A DNA stretch of 64,000 nucleotides, taken from positions 65,038,001 to 65,102,000 of the forward strand of contig CM114271.1 in the NCBI GenBank assembly GCA_050084515.1, given 5' to 3'. Under the pieces are notes generated by a model, which worked only from the letters and a program-made list of their open reading frames with translations, made no database searches and was not told the origin of the DNA. Both the position numbers and the translations under genes were made by a program. This DNA is from Blasia pusilla. Its lineage: Eukaryota > Marchantiophyta > Marchantiopsida > Blasiales. Position 1 is the first letter of the stretch. Each line of letters begins with the position of its first letter. This document shows, in pieces, positions 10,040 to 22,485 of the stretch.

Positions 10040-12700
10040 AGGTTGACTGCCAGCCACCAAAACCTTCCAAATGCGGCTACGACTGTGTTTGAATTCGGTG
10101 TCCTTGGAGGTCTCGTATGCATCGGAAAACCGCTTTTGCCACGCCTAGGAGTGTAGTAGCATCCGGGCGCAATCACCTCTCGGAACAAGCCTTTTGTTGA
10201 CTGATTCGAAGGAAATCCTAACGCGACTCAGATGATGTGCGAGTTTGAAAAATATTTGCAAAAGTTGACACTCTGAATGGCAGTTCCCTTAACTGAGGAA
10301 TTGCCTTCATCTTTTGAAGAGTCGTCAGCGATTTCTGCCAATTGTGAAAATCAGTCCCAATAAGTGCTGACCGTCGATGGCCCATATTCTGAAGTATGAA
10401 GACCCGTTGATGCCAACTTGCAGCTAAGCTTCTAATTGGAATTTGTGGAATGAAAAGTTTGGAAGACCCTTTTTCTCCCCTCCATTATTGCAGTTTTTGT
10501 GAGTCAAGTTGGAGAATGTACGGTGAAACTGTGTTTGAAATCGGAACCAGCTCTCGAATGTAAGTTAAACTTGGCCACAAAAACACATTTCAGCTCAAAA
10601 TTTCTCAACTCCCAAAGCCAAATCTGAACGATCCCGAGTTAGAAAATCCTCGTCTAGCTCACCAACGATTGGCAAGTTCTCGAATAGGTGATAATTAAGC
10701 GATGATCATCCTTCTCCAGGAGAATATGTCCAGTGCTAGACAGATGAAATCCTGACCAGGCAAACTTTACTTGATCCATCAATTAGAAAGTTGAGACCAC
10801 ATTCAAGAGCTAGAGGTCTGGACTTAGAGTTGGCCTGTAAACTCGGGACAGTCGAAATTTCGTCTCCATCGCTGGTCAAGTTTTTCAACTGCAACACGAC
10901 TGCTGCTGCGATGTAAGAAGTAGATCCAAACCTCTCTGGATTCGGTACATCGTGTGGTGGGGAACTGGTTAACAATGCGATCGGTTACAGAAAATTCGCC
11001 AGACCCAGTATCGTGAAGAAGCGCGCGCAACACTAACAAGGACACCGAATGAGAAAGGTTGGGCCTACGAGGCCAAATATCTGCGAGATTGATCATTGTT
11101 TGGCAACAAATCCACCAGATTATGACGGACCTCCGCACTCTGGAGCTCATCACAGTCGATTGTACAACAGAACTAGATCCTGCACTTGCAAAGTGGGGTA
11201 TACTGTTCAGATAGCAGAACAGAAATGAGACACTCTTCTACAGGATTCTCATCGACGATATCGTCGAATTCCGCCCCATTATCTACACCCGCACCGTGGG
11301 GATTCACCTATGAAAACGCAGTAGTCTTGTTCGCCGTCACCGTCTTTTCATGGGATGTATTTCAATATCGCAGACCTAGGGGAGATGATATTCACATCCA
11401 TGATAAACGCTTACCTGATCGATCATAATGGATGAATTCATGTAGGCAGTATTCACACGCTTTCCTGATTGCCTTGTGAAGCAGGGATCGCCGGACTCGG
11501 CGTGGTGGTGTTCATGCATCAGGCAGTTGCGAGAGAGGTCGACGGTGAAACTTGGCAATGACATCCGCTCAAGTTGCAGCTGCTGTCATGAAGAACGCGC
11601 TGAAAGAGCAGTTGGTGGGTAACGTCACACAAATGCCACAGAGCTCGAGAGTATGCTTCACGAAGACACCCTTACGAACTTCCTGGGAGAGGAATCTGTG
11701 GAGTCATGAGGATTCTGCACTGGCCTGCCTGTAAGGCATGAAGTCTTTTCCATCTGGTGAGCTTCAATTGCAGCATTCATTTCAAAGCATTCATTTCATA
11801 AGACTTTATGCATTAGAAATAAAGATGGAAAAAACTTCTCAAACCTTGTTTTAAGCTTCAATTGCAACATGGTTTCAAAAGACGTACTCAATGTGATTCC
11901 GATTAAGGTTAGTGAATGTCTTTGCAAGAATCCTTAGAGGAGGACCCTACCACGTGCCATATTTTGAAGTGGATCTTTATCGAGCCCATTTAGTCTTGGG
12001 TAATGATCATAGTTGCATTGCCATCGCGAATAACTAGGGTATTCCATGCTTGTACCAATCACACACAAATCATTTTGTTCATAAACTGAAGAGGTCTTAG
12101 AGTAAGTCTACATAGATTCACCAGACCTTTGAGTGGAGATAACTTGAATGGGATTTGAAGTGTCCTAGAATAAGTCCATATTAGAATGCAGATTGGGGCC
12201 TTGGATATTGAATGTCCTCTTCTCCTTTTAGACATTATTTTGCACCATTAATGTGTGTGAAGATAGGTCTGGATTGATGAGTCATAATTATCTTACGTAG
12301 TTGGGAGTGTAGTTGGTTTTAGGAGTAGAGAGCTAATATTAGGAGGATCTAACCCATACCCTTTATTACATCGAGATGGCACTTTGATGCGATGCGCTTC
12401 CTCCATAATGCTCACACGATGTGGGGGTTTGGATACTAAGCTAATAGAATTGAAGAAAATTATAGATATCCTCATTTCCAAACTTTTCAAATAGGTGGAG
12501 AATTGCAATAGTAGCTCATTATCACATATCAATTTTATTCCATGTTTATGTTTTAACAAAGCTATAACGTAAGTGCATCCGCGAAATAGGCCACTTTGTA
12601 CTTTCAATTTTTTTCTACATTTAATAATTTTTTACATTGTATTTTCTTACAAGAACACCAAAAACTAGCCGTATCCCCCTTCAAAAAGTGTTTTATAGAC
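10040..12700. other. No recognisable gene
   Basis: Only short frames of up to 109 codons occur here (e.g. 10824-11153 minus). None shows a motif I recognise. The base composition is balanced to about 11.8 kb and AT-rich after that. A decayed gene cannot be excluded, but nothing in the sequence identifies one. Confidence 0.45.
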
Positions 12701-12739
12701 TCAAAAATCCAAATTAAGCGGAATAGGAAAAGAACAAGA

Positions 12740-12960
12740 TTCATCCGAAAATTCCACGGACGTGCCTATGTCCACGAACTTATGACTATTCTTAGGACAG
12801 ACATGTCCATGCGGACGCGCGGCCCACTCGCAGCGTCGACCCTCACTAGATGAGCCCTCACTGGTCTTGTGGCTTGCACCAACCCTTGGCAGGCCCGGGT
12901 CTATGCTTGGATTTGGGTTGCGGGTATCCAAGCGGCATGTTCATGGGAGGAAGCATGAAA
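12740..12960. repeat. Copy of a dispersed repeat with GGACA/TGTCC words
   Basis: This GC-rich island in AT-rich DNA carries the words gacgtgcctatgtccacg, aggacagacatgtccatgcg and ggcccgggtctatgcttgg. The same kinds of words (tgtctgtcc, catggacatg, ggcccg) recur at 14640-15070, 15490-15790 and 52146-52600. The copies are diverged, and their exact ends were not determined. No protein-coding content is seen. Confidence 0.45.
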
Positions 12961-13902
12961 AAGAAATCCAATCACTTTCTAAATCTCATAGGATGCTAGA
13001 CACTAAACATGAGGGAAAGTTGGATAAAATTGAAGTAAATAAGTAAATTCTATCACTTTAGTGTAGAGAAGAAATTTAGTGTAAATATTTAATTTTTCCA
13101 ATACGTTATCGTTTTTCCTCTGTCAAGATAATTATTGATGAGTAGTTTTAAAAAAAATTTAATTTGAAGGAAAACGAATATTTGTGTTAGTTTAATTAAG
13201 TTGTTGGACCATGTATTTTGTAATGCTTTTTTTGCTTTTTATTATTGTTTTGTTGTCGATCTTTCATAATCTTTTATAATTTTCAATATATTCATTATCT
13301 ATCTTCAATAATCTTTGCATGAGATCTATACTATTAATAGAAGAGAGATTCCTCCGTGGCTACACCTCTCTTAGTGGCCTCTCTCAAACTTTTAAATGCT
13401 CCTGACTAGAAAAGAGAGCCTAAAGGTGATGACGGGTAGTGAATTTAAAGGATGGAAGGGAAGAGGGTATGGAGAGTTTTCTGATTTTTTATTCTAGTAG
13501 AGATTGAATTTCGTTATTTTTTTTTTTCCAAAAATAATCTCTAAAAATTAATGAGATAGGGCTTAAGAAAAAATCCATTCCAATTAATTCTTCTAAAAAT
13601 TTTCTTTCCTTTAAAATTTGATAATATGAAATTATGAAATCTAAAAAAACCTCGCAAACTCAAGAAGGTGCACAAAGTGAGATTTGCAAAAGATTATTGT
13701 GCATTCTTACTGTTTTTTGTGATTTTCTTTTTCATTTTTCTTAACCTCTTAAAATTCCTATTAATTGACCTTTTCAAAATTCACTTAAAAATTTTCGTAG
13801 CTTTACCTTATTTTTTATGAAATTTTATTAAAATTTAATAAATTCTTATTTTTAGGAGTTTCCTAGATATTTTAGATATTGGATAAAATTATTTAAATTG
13901 AT

Positions 13903-13930
13903 TTTTAATTTTTAATTTTTAATTTTTAAA
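13903..13930 (+). repeat. Short tandem repeat (TTTTTAA)n
   Basis: About four tandem copies of the 7-base unit TTTTTAA occur within a very AT-rich spacer. The spacer (12.96-14.62 kb) holds no recognisable gene. Confidence 0.7.
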
Positions 13931-14639
13931 AAATTGATACACCTACTCAATAATCCTTGCACGACATTATGTTGAAGGAAAAGAGAAGAATATTATGAAC
14001 TTTTGTCAAAAATACTCTTTTAGTAACACCTTTAAGAATGTTTAAGAAAAGGTTTTATTTAATAAGCACATAAATTTATATGTTATGGGAGGGTGCCCTT
14101 TCATGTTGCAAACACTTCTCCTTTCAACACTTGGCTCTTTCAATCAATAAAATCCTCCCCTTTCAAAATCCAATAGAATCGTTCGAAATTAGATTTTAAA
14201 AGTACTTGAAAAATTTGAGAGTTACTTACAGAAAATAATTTAAACTCGTGCATCATACTAGCTTAAACTAGTATTTTAACTTAAACAAACTTTAATGTAC
14301 ATTCTAAAATGATTTAAGGATAGGAAATTTAATAAAATACACATTTTTCCAATCACTTATTGTGTTTCCATTTCTTTGGATATTTGTCAGTGTGTATTAT
14401 GTTGAATTTATGCATTCTAAGCTAAATCCATATTTCTTTGAGTCTTTGGTCTATTTTTCTTGATTGACTTTATGTTTTCTTAAAAAATCTCAATTTTTTT
14501 CTTACTTTCTTGTAGCTTTTTAAGAATTTGTAATATTATGAATGATGCAGTTCTCAATATTTCTTTAAGAAAATAAAACTTTAATAATTTAATAATAAAG
14601 GTATTGATTTTATCTTCTTGCCAAGATTGCATGAAAATA

Positions 14640-15070
14640 GACTTTTTTACATTCATGGGACCAACATGCCAAACATGTTCCCCATCGAGGTCTTTCGGTG
14701 CTTACAAGCCCATACAAGCTCACAAACCAGGAACGGGTGTAGGCTCAGATTAAGGGCAAGGTTCCGTGGAAACGGACTTGTCTGCCTAATAGACATGCCC
14801 AATGAATCTACCTCCTGGGTTTTTTTTATACTAATCGCCTTTGCGGGCCCAAAACGTGGGAACGAGTATGGGCAGGGATCAAAAGAGTGTGGCGGGCTAC
14901 GAGGACTCGCTAAGCCGTCATTGAGCCCATCTGGCCCACACAAGCCCGTAAAGGATATGGGGTAGGCCCATAGTGATATGTCTGTCCTAGGCATGGACAT
15001 GAGTCTACGGACAAGGACTTTGTACGTGTACAACCCTAACTGAAGATAGTCACTTTTATCCCAAGACATA
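14640..15070. repeat. Copy of the GGACA/TGTCC dispersed repeat family
   Basis: This GC-rich island contains aagcccatacaagctcac, a block of gggcccaaaacgtggg and gagcccatctggcccacac words, and, at 14974-15030, tgtctgtcctaggcatgg followed by gtctacggacaaggac. It is inverted relative to the 12.74 kb copy as far as the shared words allow. A 138-codon open frame on the minus strand lies inside it but has no family resemblance, and I treat it as repeat DNA. Confidence 0.45.
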
Positions 15071-15489
15071 TTTTTGTTCCATCATCCTCTTAGTTTTCCC
15101 AACATAGTACGAAATTTTCCATGGGAACATTTTTTGGATTTTTTTGGATTATGGAGATTTTTATATTAATATTTGAATATATTTTAGATTTTTTTTAGTA
15201 TAATTACTAATTCCTTCTTATCAATCCTAAATTTCAATAATATTTTAAATATATAATTAATTTGAAATATTCCAAAAAATAATCGATATGAGGGATACTT
15301 ATTACTTTGGAAAGTTTTATTGGTAACAAATTTTATGATCATAAAAGATAATTTAAAAAAAGTAATACGTGTAATAATTCTTGCTCACCCAATTCAAAGT
15401 TACAATACATCATATTATGAAAATAATTTTTACTAAGTTTTTTAATTACATATGAGGAAAATAATAATCATGATGGCAATTGTAAGATT

Positions 15490-15790
15490 GCATGTGGACA
15501 AACTTTGTGTTTGCGGACCTGTCCATGTGTATGGATGACGTTCGTCGTATGGAAGGACTTGTCTATGTGGGTCACATCTTCCTCTTATTTCTAAATTCTC
15601 ATTTCCCCACTTGCCTTCATGTTCGATATTCTCCGGTTTCTTCCTCTCTTCACCTCCACTCACTCCCCCTTTATTGCCCTATTCACCCTTGCCTTACCTT
15701 CCATCATGAACTATAATCTTGCAATCCATCTTTGTGGATATGTGTAGATTTATTCGTCCATGTCTGTCCCAAGGTGAGACTTGTCTGTGT
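15490..15790 (+). repeat. Dispersed repeat copy matching 52.3-52.6 kb in inverse orientation
   Basis: The segment 15535-15716 has gaaggacttgtctatgtggg, then a pyrimidine-rich run (cttgccttc, cttcctctcttcacctcc, ccttgccttaccttccatc). The minus strand at 52310-52600 shows the same order of words (cttgccttcg, ttcttcctccctccacctcc, ccttgccttgccttccatc). The two are copies of one repeat about 37 kb apart. The flanks again carry tccatgtctgtccc-type words. Confidence 0.65.
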
Positions 15791-17102
15791 AGTATAAAAT
15801 ATACATATATTTTAAAGACTTTAGGTTCTTTATTTCAGCATGGAATAAAATGGATACACTAATTTGGATTCATTTTATTCCTCCACCACTTCTCATTGAA
15901 TCAAAATTAAATTCAGGATCTTAATCAAACTTAGATTTGACCTTACATCCAAACCTATCTTTGAATTGATGTAGAGTCTTCCAAAAATGACAACCATATG
16001 ACACAAGACTCATCTCATAAGTCTTCATCTTCAAATGGCAAGTATGGCAACCAATTTTTATTTATCATAGGAGAAACTGTTTTTCCAAACCTTTGAATTA
16101 GCTACTTGTTTGGATGCCATACCTTGACAAGGTGGAAAATTTCCCACTTGTAAACTAACCATTCATATTAATCAAAGGGTTTGTAAGGTAAGCATGGAAT
16201 ACTTTCAAGTTTAGCATTTTAACCCTAGATTGGGCTTAAAAGATTTAAACCATCGCTAGGAAAACAAATCGAAGCATTTTTACTCTTGAAGTTTCAATAT
16301 TGTGTAGATGAGGAAACCAAGGTAATCGGATTAACCTTTTCATCCACAAAAGCTTGAGGGCCAAGGCACCTATCCTATCTTACCATTGCTAAAAAGATAA
16401 AAACCAAACAACGACAACATCATATAGTAGAAGAAAATCCGTGTGGAGTGCGTAGCCGTCTCTATACAATTATATTACAATCCTTTTTCACAACTTGTGG
16501 GGTTAACTTTCCTTACAAACCTCTATCCTTTTGGTTCCCAATACTGATCGCAAAAAATGTTTCTCCATTTCCCAACTTAACTCCCAACTCCTTATGCGTG
16601 TTTGTGTGCGCACCCCTGCTGGTTTGTGAGTTAAACTTGTCTCACTATCGTGAAGACGCTAGAACTGCCTAGCAAAATGAACCCATCTACGAAAGGCTAG
16701 CTTCAAAATCTCCTACATTCAGACAAAACTAGTTGCGAGGCAAACTTAGTACTAGAAGTTGATTTCACCCAAATGAATCTATATGAAAGTGCCTGGCATA
16801 TGGATCAGATACCCTGCTGGCTACTCTGATTCGCAATAAGTTGAAGCAACTTCGAGACTTTGTCCTTCATACGTACCTTGCAACAGTTTCGATAGCCTCG
16901 TGGGATGTCGAGGGGAGCAGCCCAAGATGGAGCTCGAATTCAGGATGCAGAAGGGCAGCCAGGAGAAAGGTATGAGTAATGCAATCTGACACGAGCATGA
17001 AATAGTAGCCGATGCAGTATGTGGTGCGCGTCGAGTAGCAGTCTATGGCCACAGATCAATCTGCGACTCGAGCCTAATTGGATCTTCTTTTCCTACCTCA
17101 AT
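15791..17102. other. No recognisable gene
   Basis: This is AT-rich spacer followed by more balanced sequence near the end of the carboxylesterase gene. The short frames (16448-16672, 16867-17052) show no domain. The last 200 bases may be the 3' UTR of the minus-strand carboxylesterase, but no polyadenylation signal is assigned. Confidence 0.4.
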
Positions 17103-18348
17103 CTATGCAGCACAATTGTTAATTGAAGGTCCTGAGGGACTGTTTATGACCCGATCCAGTTCTTGCAACAAAATTTCAGTCCAGTTGTTGTGACGGACGT
17201 AGAAGCCATGACATGCTTCGTCGTAGTTGACGAGACGACTGACAGTTCTGGACTTCTGGAGCGTTTCGAAGTACATGACGTCCCAGTCACGCAGAGGATC
17301 CTGTCCCCCTACGACCACGACCGTTTCGGGAAGTGAGAAATCTTCACGCTCACACAGATGGGCGAGTTGAGGGAAGACATGGCAGCAAGGGTGATTCCTG
17401 TCTGCGTCCTTGGGCAGCGCCAGTTTCCAAAACATGTCAGAAAAGTTAAGGCCCGTGGGATTGACGTCGCGAGCTCCAGCATGAAGGAGCTCCGCAGGAG
17501 TGCGAACCTGTCCTCCGAAAGCGGGTTGAATGAGAATCTGCCCACACAATTGCAGCGGGCTCATTACTGCCCTAGAGGACGCCTCGACCGCAAGGTGGTG
17601 CACAATGTTGCCTCCCGCGCTGTCACCCATGAGGAACACGCGACTGAAATCCCCGGAAGATAACCATGGCTCTGCGGATGGTGGGAATTCATGAGAGTGA
17701 TCTTGTTCTGGACCTCTCCTTGAATGAGTCTCATGCAGTGCTTCCAGAGCTTGGGATTCAAGCCACTCCAGAGACGCAGACCCGTCCTCATATTGGCTCG
17801 GAAGACGATGTTCGGGAGCCAGTCTATACTGTACGGAAACAACAATGGCCTCGCACACCTTCGAGATCTTCTCACAAAACTCGTGTAGCATTCGAGTGTC
17901 GACGCTTAGGCATATGAATCCGCCACCGTGAAAGTAGAGGACAATTGGAAGCTTTCTCTTCCTTCTCCTCTCCTGCCCACATCGATATGCACCATCGATG
18001 ATGTCTGGTAAGAAGATCCTGGCCCACATATTGGTCTTACCATCGATCAGCACATCTTTAGAGGCCACTCCGTTAACGAAGTCCGGATTGGCGGCGACGA
18101 GTTCCATGGGGTGGCCGTGAGACGGACAAGTCTGGGTAAACTTCGAGGTTTTTTATACCATGATGGGTTTCCGTGAGAACAATCTTTGGCTGTCCAGTTG
18201 ATTCATCGAAGAGTTGCAAAATACCACCTTCGACATCCACCGAATATCCCCCAGCCCCATGAGCATCGCCACCACCACCACCACCATGATGATCACCATC
18301 ATCATCAATTGGAAGAAGAAGAGTGTCGAGTTCTGGGCGCGCTTCCAT
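17103..18348 (-). CDS. Plant carboxylesterase (CXE, alpha/beta-hydrolase fold), one-base frameshift
   Basis: This is an intronless member of the plant CXE/HSL family, which hydrolyses small carboxylic esters in the cytosol. The body (17103-18107, 334 codons) has the oxyanion motif HGGGF at residues 60-64, nucleophile Ser163 in GDSAGG, Asp270 in GGQDPLRDW and His300 in CHGF. The triad is complete, so it is not a GID1 receptor, which lacks the catalytic His. The natural N-terminus is in another frame: ATG at 18346-18348, then an Asp/His/Gly-rich tract encoded by ccacca repeats, then YSVDVEGGILQLFDES, a typical CXE start, up to VSRPP. The two frames meet at 18108-18116, where the other copy in this window reads RPPMELL with no extra base. 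One surplus C in a C-run explains the break. It is therefore either a recent pseudogene or a sequence error. Its neighbours are spacer and a repeat. A divergent paralogue lies at 57921-59006. Confidence 0.88.
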
Positions 18349-20477
18349 TGGAAATCTTCTGTGGAATCTGTCCCCACCTACTGACTCACGAACGGCTCAA
18401 GGCGATGGACACTTTTTCGAGGAAGATCGCGAACTATCGTCCACCGAAGCCCTCGTTCCGACCCGACACGACAGGCCATCTTCTGTGATCATGAATGCTC
18501 GAGTAAAATTCATTGATGTATTGAACGTTGTGCGATCGTCGGTACGACATGTCACGAGATGGCCGAGGCATTCCGATCCCGCCTTGAACAACTCCAAGTT
18601 CACATCGAAGGTGGAGCTCGAAGATTTTGTTTAGTTTAGCTAGACTGTGCATATGCCTCCCAGAGCTAGCCGAATACGGACAGCTGCTACGGATAGATAT
18701 AGAAGCTAGACCAAGTGCATCTTTGCACAAGATGTTCGGAGCGAGCTCGAGTCATGTGCAGCGGCAGCCGGGGCCTGCGATCGATGAGCTGCAGCCAGCT
18801 GCTTCCTGATGCCGCCTTTGAAAAGTACCAATTCCTGCTGTCCCCGATGCAGACGGTACCCATATTCACTGCACCTGGCCCACGTGCACCCACGCGCAAA
18901 CGTGCGAATTGGCCGTGATTCCCGGGAATCTCTGTTGATCATTTGTTTTTCATGTTTATTCGTACGAAAATTTGAAGGTGGCGGGGGACGGACGGATCGA
19001 TCAGAAGAGAATATACACTTTAGTACACTGGGATGGAAAACCCAATCGGGATACAAAGGAGGGGGGCATAGAGAGGAAAAAAACCCGCGGCCGAAATCGG
19101 CCCCGAAGAGACAGAAGGGGGCCTCCCCTAACGACCAAAATCACAATATCAGGAGGGCGATGAACCGGAGCGAAGACTGTTTGGACTACAGCCGCGACCG
19201 TGTATGGATCGATGTGAGTTCGAAACGGACAGTAGCATTGAGGAATCCGAGGCTTCGGTCTGAAATCGACCGTACCCTGTACATTTCGCTCAACGAGAGG
19301 GCAGAAATGTCAGTAGTACACAATATGCCCAGATGTCGTATGTGCATTACACGTAGATGCCGACAATTGCGATGTCATCGGGATCGTGCAGGAGTGTCGT
19401 TTGCGTCCTCTTTTTTACCGCGACCTCGATCTAGCAATGGTAGATGGAGGTTGCGTTAAACAATAATGCCTCCGACCACACTAGCAACAACACGTCTGGT
19501 CTGCGACATGGCAGTTTTCCTGTCTTTCACACCAACTCCAACCGTCAGCGTCCCGTTGGTGGTACCTACTCCTATAGCGGGGGAATCTTCCTTAGATAGA
19601 CGATCACGTCAAAAACCGCCAATCCCACGACCGCCAAGAGAAAGAGAAAGCACAAGCATATCTTCCCGAGGGCGAGCTACCATCGATCGCGCTCGCTTCC
19701 TGGCCGAATCAACTTCATCGATTACTCGCATCCCGCCCATGGAAATCTTGGCTGACGCGCAGACTCTGGTTTCTGAGATTCCCCAGGCATTGCACTGATC
19801 CAATCCACGAGGGCCACGAGGGCTGTTGATGAAGAAGTTCTCCTTCTCTTCTTTTTTGCTGTTTCTTTATTAAAAAAAAATCATGGTCTAAACTTCTTCT
19901 CCATCTCGATCTGGCATGCCTCTAGCAGCATATGTATTCCTCCGACTACCCTATGTCACTTGTTATCTTACCGTTGCACTAGGGCGAATCAAATGAGCCC
20001 CGTGGGTGGGCTGACGCTTACCTCCAACATTTGTCCCCGCCCATCGGGTGTCTGGAGGGACGTCCCGTGCATAGCAACTTTAGATAGTCCAAAACAAAAT
20101 TAATTACCTGCCAGATTCCGTGAGCTACGTACAGGCCGTCACCTGAAAGCCCCCAGGTGACACGCCTTAACTTTATTTCTAGCTTTAGTGGGGACACTTC
20201 TTTAGTTATGAACAACTAGTTGGATAATTTTGACTTATTGAATTAATATAGCGATATTAGGACATGTGCTCTTACAACCAACAAGAGAGGTTATATCAAA
20301 ATGAGACATTTATCGAAAATGTCTCTCCATATTAAATTATAATTTCATATCCCATCATTAGGATCACCCATATAGAGGAGTGAGATTTGTTATTTCAATA
20401 ATAACTAAGATTTGTACGAGTTTTTTTTTCTCTTGTTACACAATAAATTCTATACCTTTTTAGTTAACTGATTATAA
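18349..20477. other. No recognisable gene; upstream region of the minus-strand carboxylesterase
   Basis: The part up to about 19.8 kb is balanced in composition and has overlapping open frames up to 216 codons (18809-19459). These are Arg/Pro-rich, without domains and open on both strands, so they are probably chance frames. The promoter of the leftward carboxylesterase should lie just right of 18348, but I see no TATA-type motif I can defend. 19.85-20.48 kb is AT-rich spacer. Confidence 0.4.
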
Positions 20478-20828
20478 AAGGGTTTGATCGATTTCAAGAG
20501 CATATCTCCGAGAATCTACATAAAATCAATTTTTCTAGCATTCTCTCAGAAGCATCCTTCGACGCTAATCGAGCTCATCTACATTCATGTGCCGGTACCG
20601 GAGCGATGGCGTGGCTTACTACAAATCCTCTTATTCTTCCATTTCGTCTTCCTCGAAGTATATTTTCAACAACTTTGCGGTTACGTCTTGGACTTCCCCA
20701 TCCTTCTCTCTTAGGTGTGCCAAATTGTGTATGCGAGGATCCTATTGATACCAAGGGTATCCATATTCTCCGATGTGCATATGGTGGAGAACGAACGGCC
20801 ACACATGATGTTATTAGAGAGGCGATAG
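20478..20828 (+). mobile_element. Non-LTR retrotransposon copy 2, left part (5'-truncated)
   Basis: This segment is homologous to the complement of 3910-4260 in copy 1, on the opposite strand. Its translation (LPLRLPRSIF-type block, LGLPHPSLLG, CVCEDPIDTKGIHILRCAYGGERTATHD) is the finger region of the C-terminal domain. It starts abruptly at about 20478, as 5'-truncated copies of target-primed elements do. It is interrupted at 20828 by the chromovirus and resumes at 28180. This copy keeps both Cys of the CxC pair. Confidence 0.85.
20824..20828. repeat. Target-site duplication GATAG (left)
   Basis: GATAG lies immediately left of the LTR start (TGTCG at 20829). It is repeated immediately right of the distal LTR end at 28175-28179. 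The uninterrupted copy of the host element (complement of about 3920-3935) reads gaggcggtagcatcgg, so the gaggcgatag|catcgg join restores one copy. Five-base duplications are typical of Ty3/gypsy integrases. Confidence 0.95.
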
Positions 20829-21855
20829 TGTCGTGCGCCTACTCTCCTTGAACGTTAATCTTGTTTGTTGCGGAAGCGTGCGTTCAATAGGTCACGCTCT
20901 CAACGCTGATCTGCATCCAAACACGCACTTCGGTTAGTCGGGTCTTGGATCAATCAGCGGGATTACTTTCCGAGTTCTCGTCTCGGACTCTCTCTTCAAG
21001 CTCAACCTTCCTGGTTTCGCGGTTTCCAACACGGGCAAGTCTCGAAAGACTTGGGACAGACTTTCTGGTCGGTTCAGGAACTGAAACGGCGTTTCGCGCC
21101 TTAGGTTCCAACTGTCCGATGAACATCCAATGAGTTCCTCACCAAGACTCGCGACGAAGTGAATCTCGGGTTGGAATCCAAGTGTGGGCGTACAAAGTCC
21201 ACTCCCTTGGATCAGGTTTGGGTTTCGGGTTTCCGCGCCAAACTCCCGTTTCATCCCGTGCCTCTGAAACGCCGTTTGGCGCCCAAAGTGGGGTTTCGTT
21301 TCCCGAGACATCTCAGAGAAGGTACTCCCCTTACTAGTACTTCTGGGGATCTCGGGGCCCCTACATTTAGGAAAGACACCGGGCCCCTCCAATTGGCCCT
21401 CAACCCAATTGCTCTCTGAATCGTTTTCGGCCAATATCTCAGCCTGTACTTATGCGTTTGCTGAGATCTTTGGTGCGTTGGAAGCGTCTCAAGATCAGCT
21501 TTCCAACGCGCCCTTACTTGTCCCGAACGCATCTCGGAGCTCAACGTTATGGTCCTAAACACAGTCAGATTCTCCCAAACGCTAGCCGTGTTCCAAACTG
21601 GTTCTCACCTCTTTGCAACCAACCTCCAAGACTCAACTCATCTCAAGTCTCGGCTCGCGTTTGGTCTAGGTTTCCTGGTCGCGACCACTAACGCATGAAA
21701 CGCACAACTCTGTTCCGCGTTTCGTCTCTTAGACTTTTCCAAGAGACTCCACCAAACGCCTCTCCAAAGCGCAAACCTCGCGGCGTGAGTTCCTTTGAGT
21801 TCTGATGTTTCACTTGGCGCGTATTTGGTGTTGTTTGGTTATGAGGGTCGCGACA
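20829..21855 (-). repeat. Chromovirus LTR (3' LTR for the coding strand)
   Basis: This LTR is 1,027 bp. It starts TGTCGTGCGCC and ends GGGTCGCGACA on the plus strand. It contains GC-rich words such as gaaacggcgtttcgcgcc and aaacgccgtttggcgccc, which can pair with each other. Confidence 0.92.
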
Positions 21856-21877
21856 CTCACCCCTCCTTAGAAGGTTG
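21856..21877 (-). other. Chromovirus polypurine tract
   Basis: On the minus strand, the bases immediately before the LTR read ccttctaaggaggggtgag. This purine-rich stretch is the plus-strand priming site. Confidence 0.7.
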
Positions 21878-22485
21878 ATGTCCTCATCAACGCAAACCTT
21901 ATTGATGTTAAGTTCGGGAAGCCGGCCCTTAACAGAATCGCGTTCGTAGCTAATCCGCAATTCCTATTTTTGGCTTAAGTCTTAGGTTTGTCGCTAAAAG
22001 ACTTAGACTTATTAGCTTCGCTTTCGATGAAGAGACTAGTTCGCCAAACTAATCTAACTATCAAAATAAGCTCACTAAGTCTGCAACCTAACACTTCACT
22101 CACTATTTGTAAACAACCTTTGTCTACCTAGCCAACTCATTACTACTTTTGGGTCACCTGTATTCCACCTAGGCGCGTCACTAAGTTCAGTTATGAAACA
22201 TGAATGAGATCACCACAAACCCCAAGACAGACTCATACGCCCCGCCGACGTTAGGCGAGCCCAAATGCTAGTACTTCAACACTTGGTCCCTGATCTAGAT
22301 GCCTTATCGAATACAAGCTCTCACCTCAAATACTCATTGTTTGGTCTCCTTGACTTACATCCTAAGCATATGAAGAACTACTCATTGCCTTGCACAAACC
22401 AAACTCAAAATTACAATACAAGCATTGAATCTCCAAATCCATGTCTTCTTTATTGCAACAACTAAACCTTTCTAGTTACAACGGG
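21878..22485 (-). other. Chromovirus 3' untranslated internal region
   Basis: This is about 600 bases between the stop after the chromodomain and the polypurine tract. There is no open frame of note. It is AT-richer than the coding part. Confidence 0.6.

Noticed and set aside
17103-18107. GID1-type gibberellin receptor
   Set aside because: His300 of the catalytic triad is present, whereas GID1 proteins have lost it. CXE hydrolase is the better call.
18809-19798. Overlapping open frames of up to 216 codons
   Set aside because: They are low-information, Arg/Pro-rich, open on both strands and without motifs, consistent with chance frames in balanced-GC DNA.
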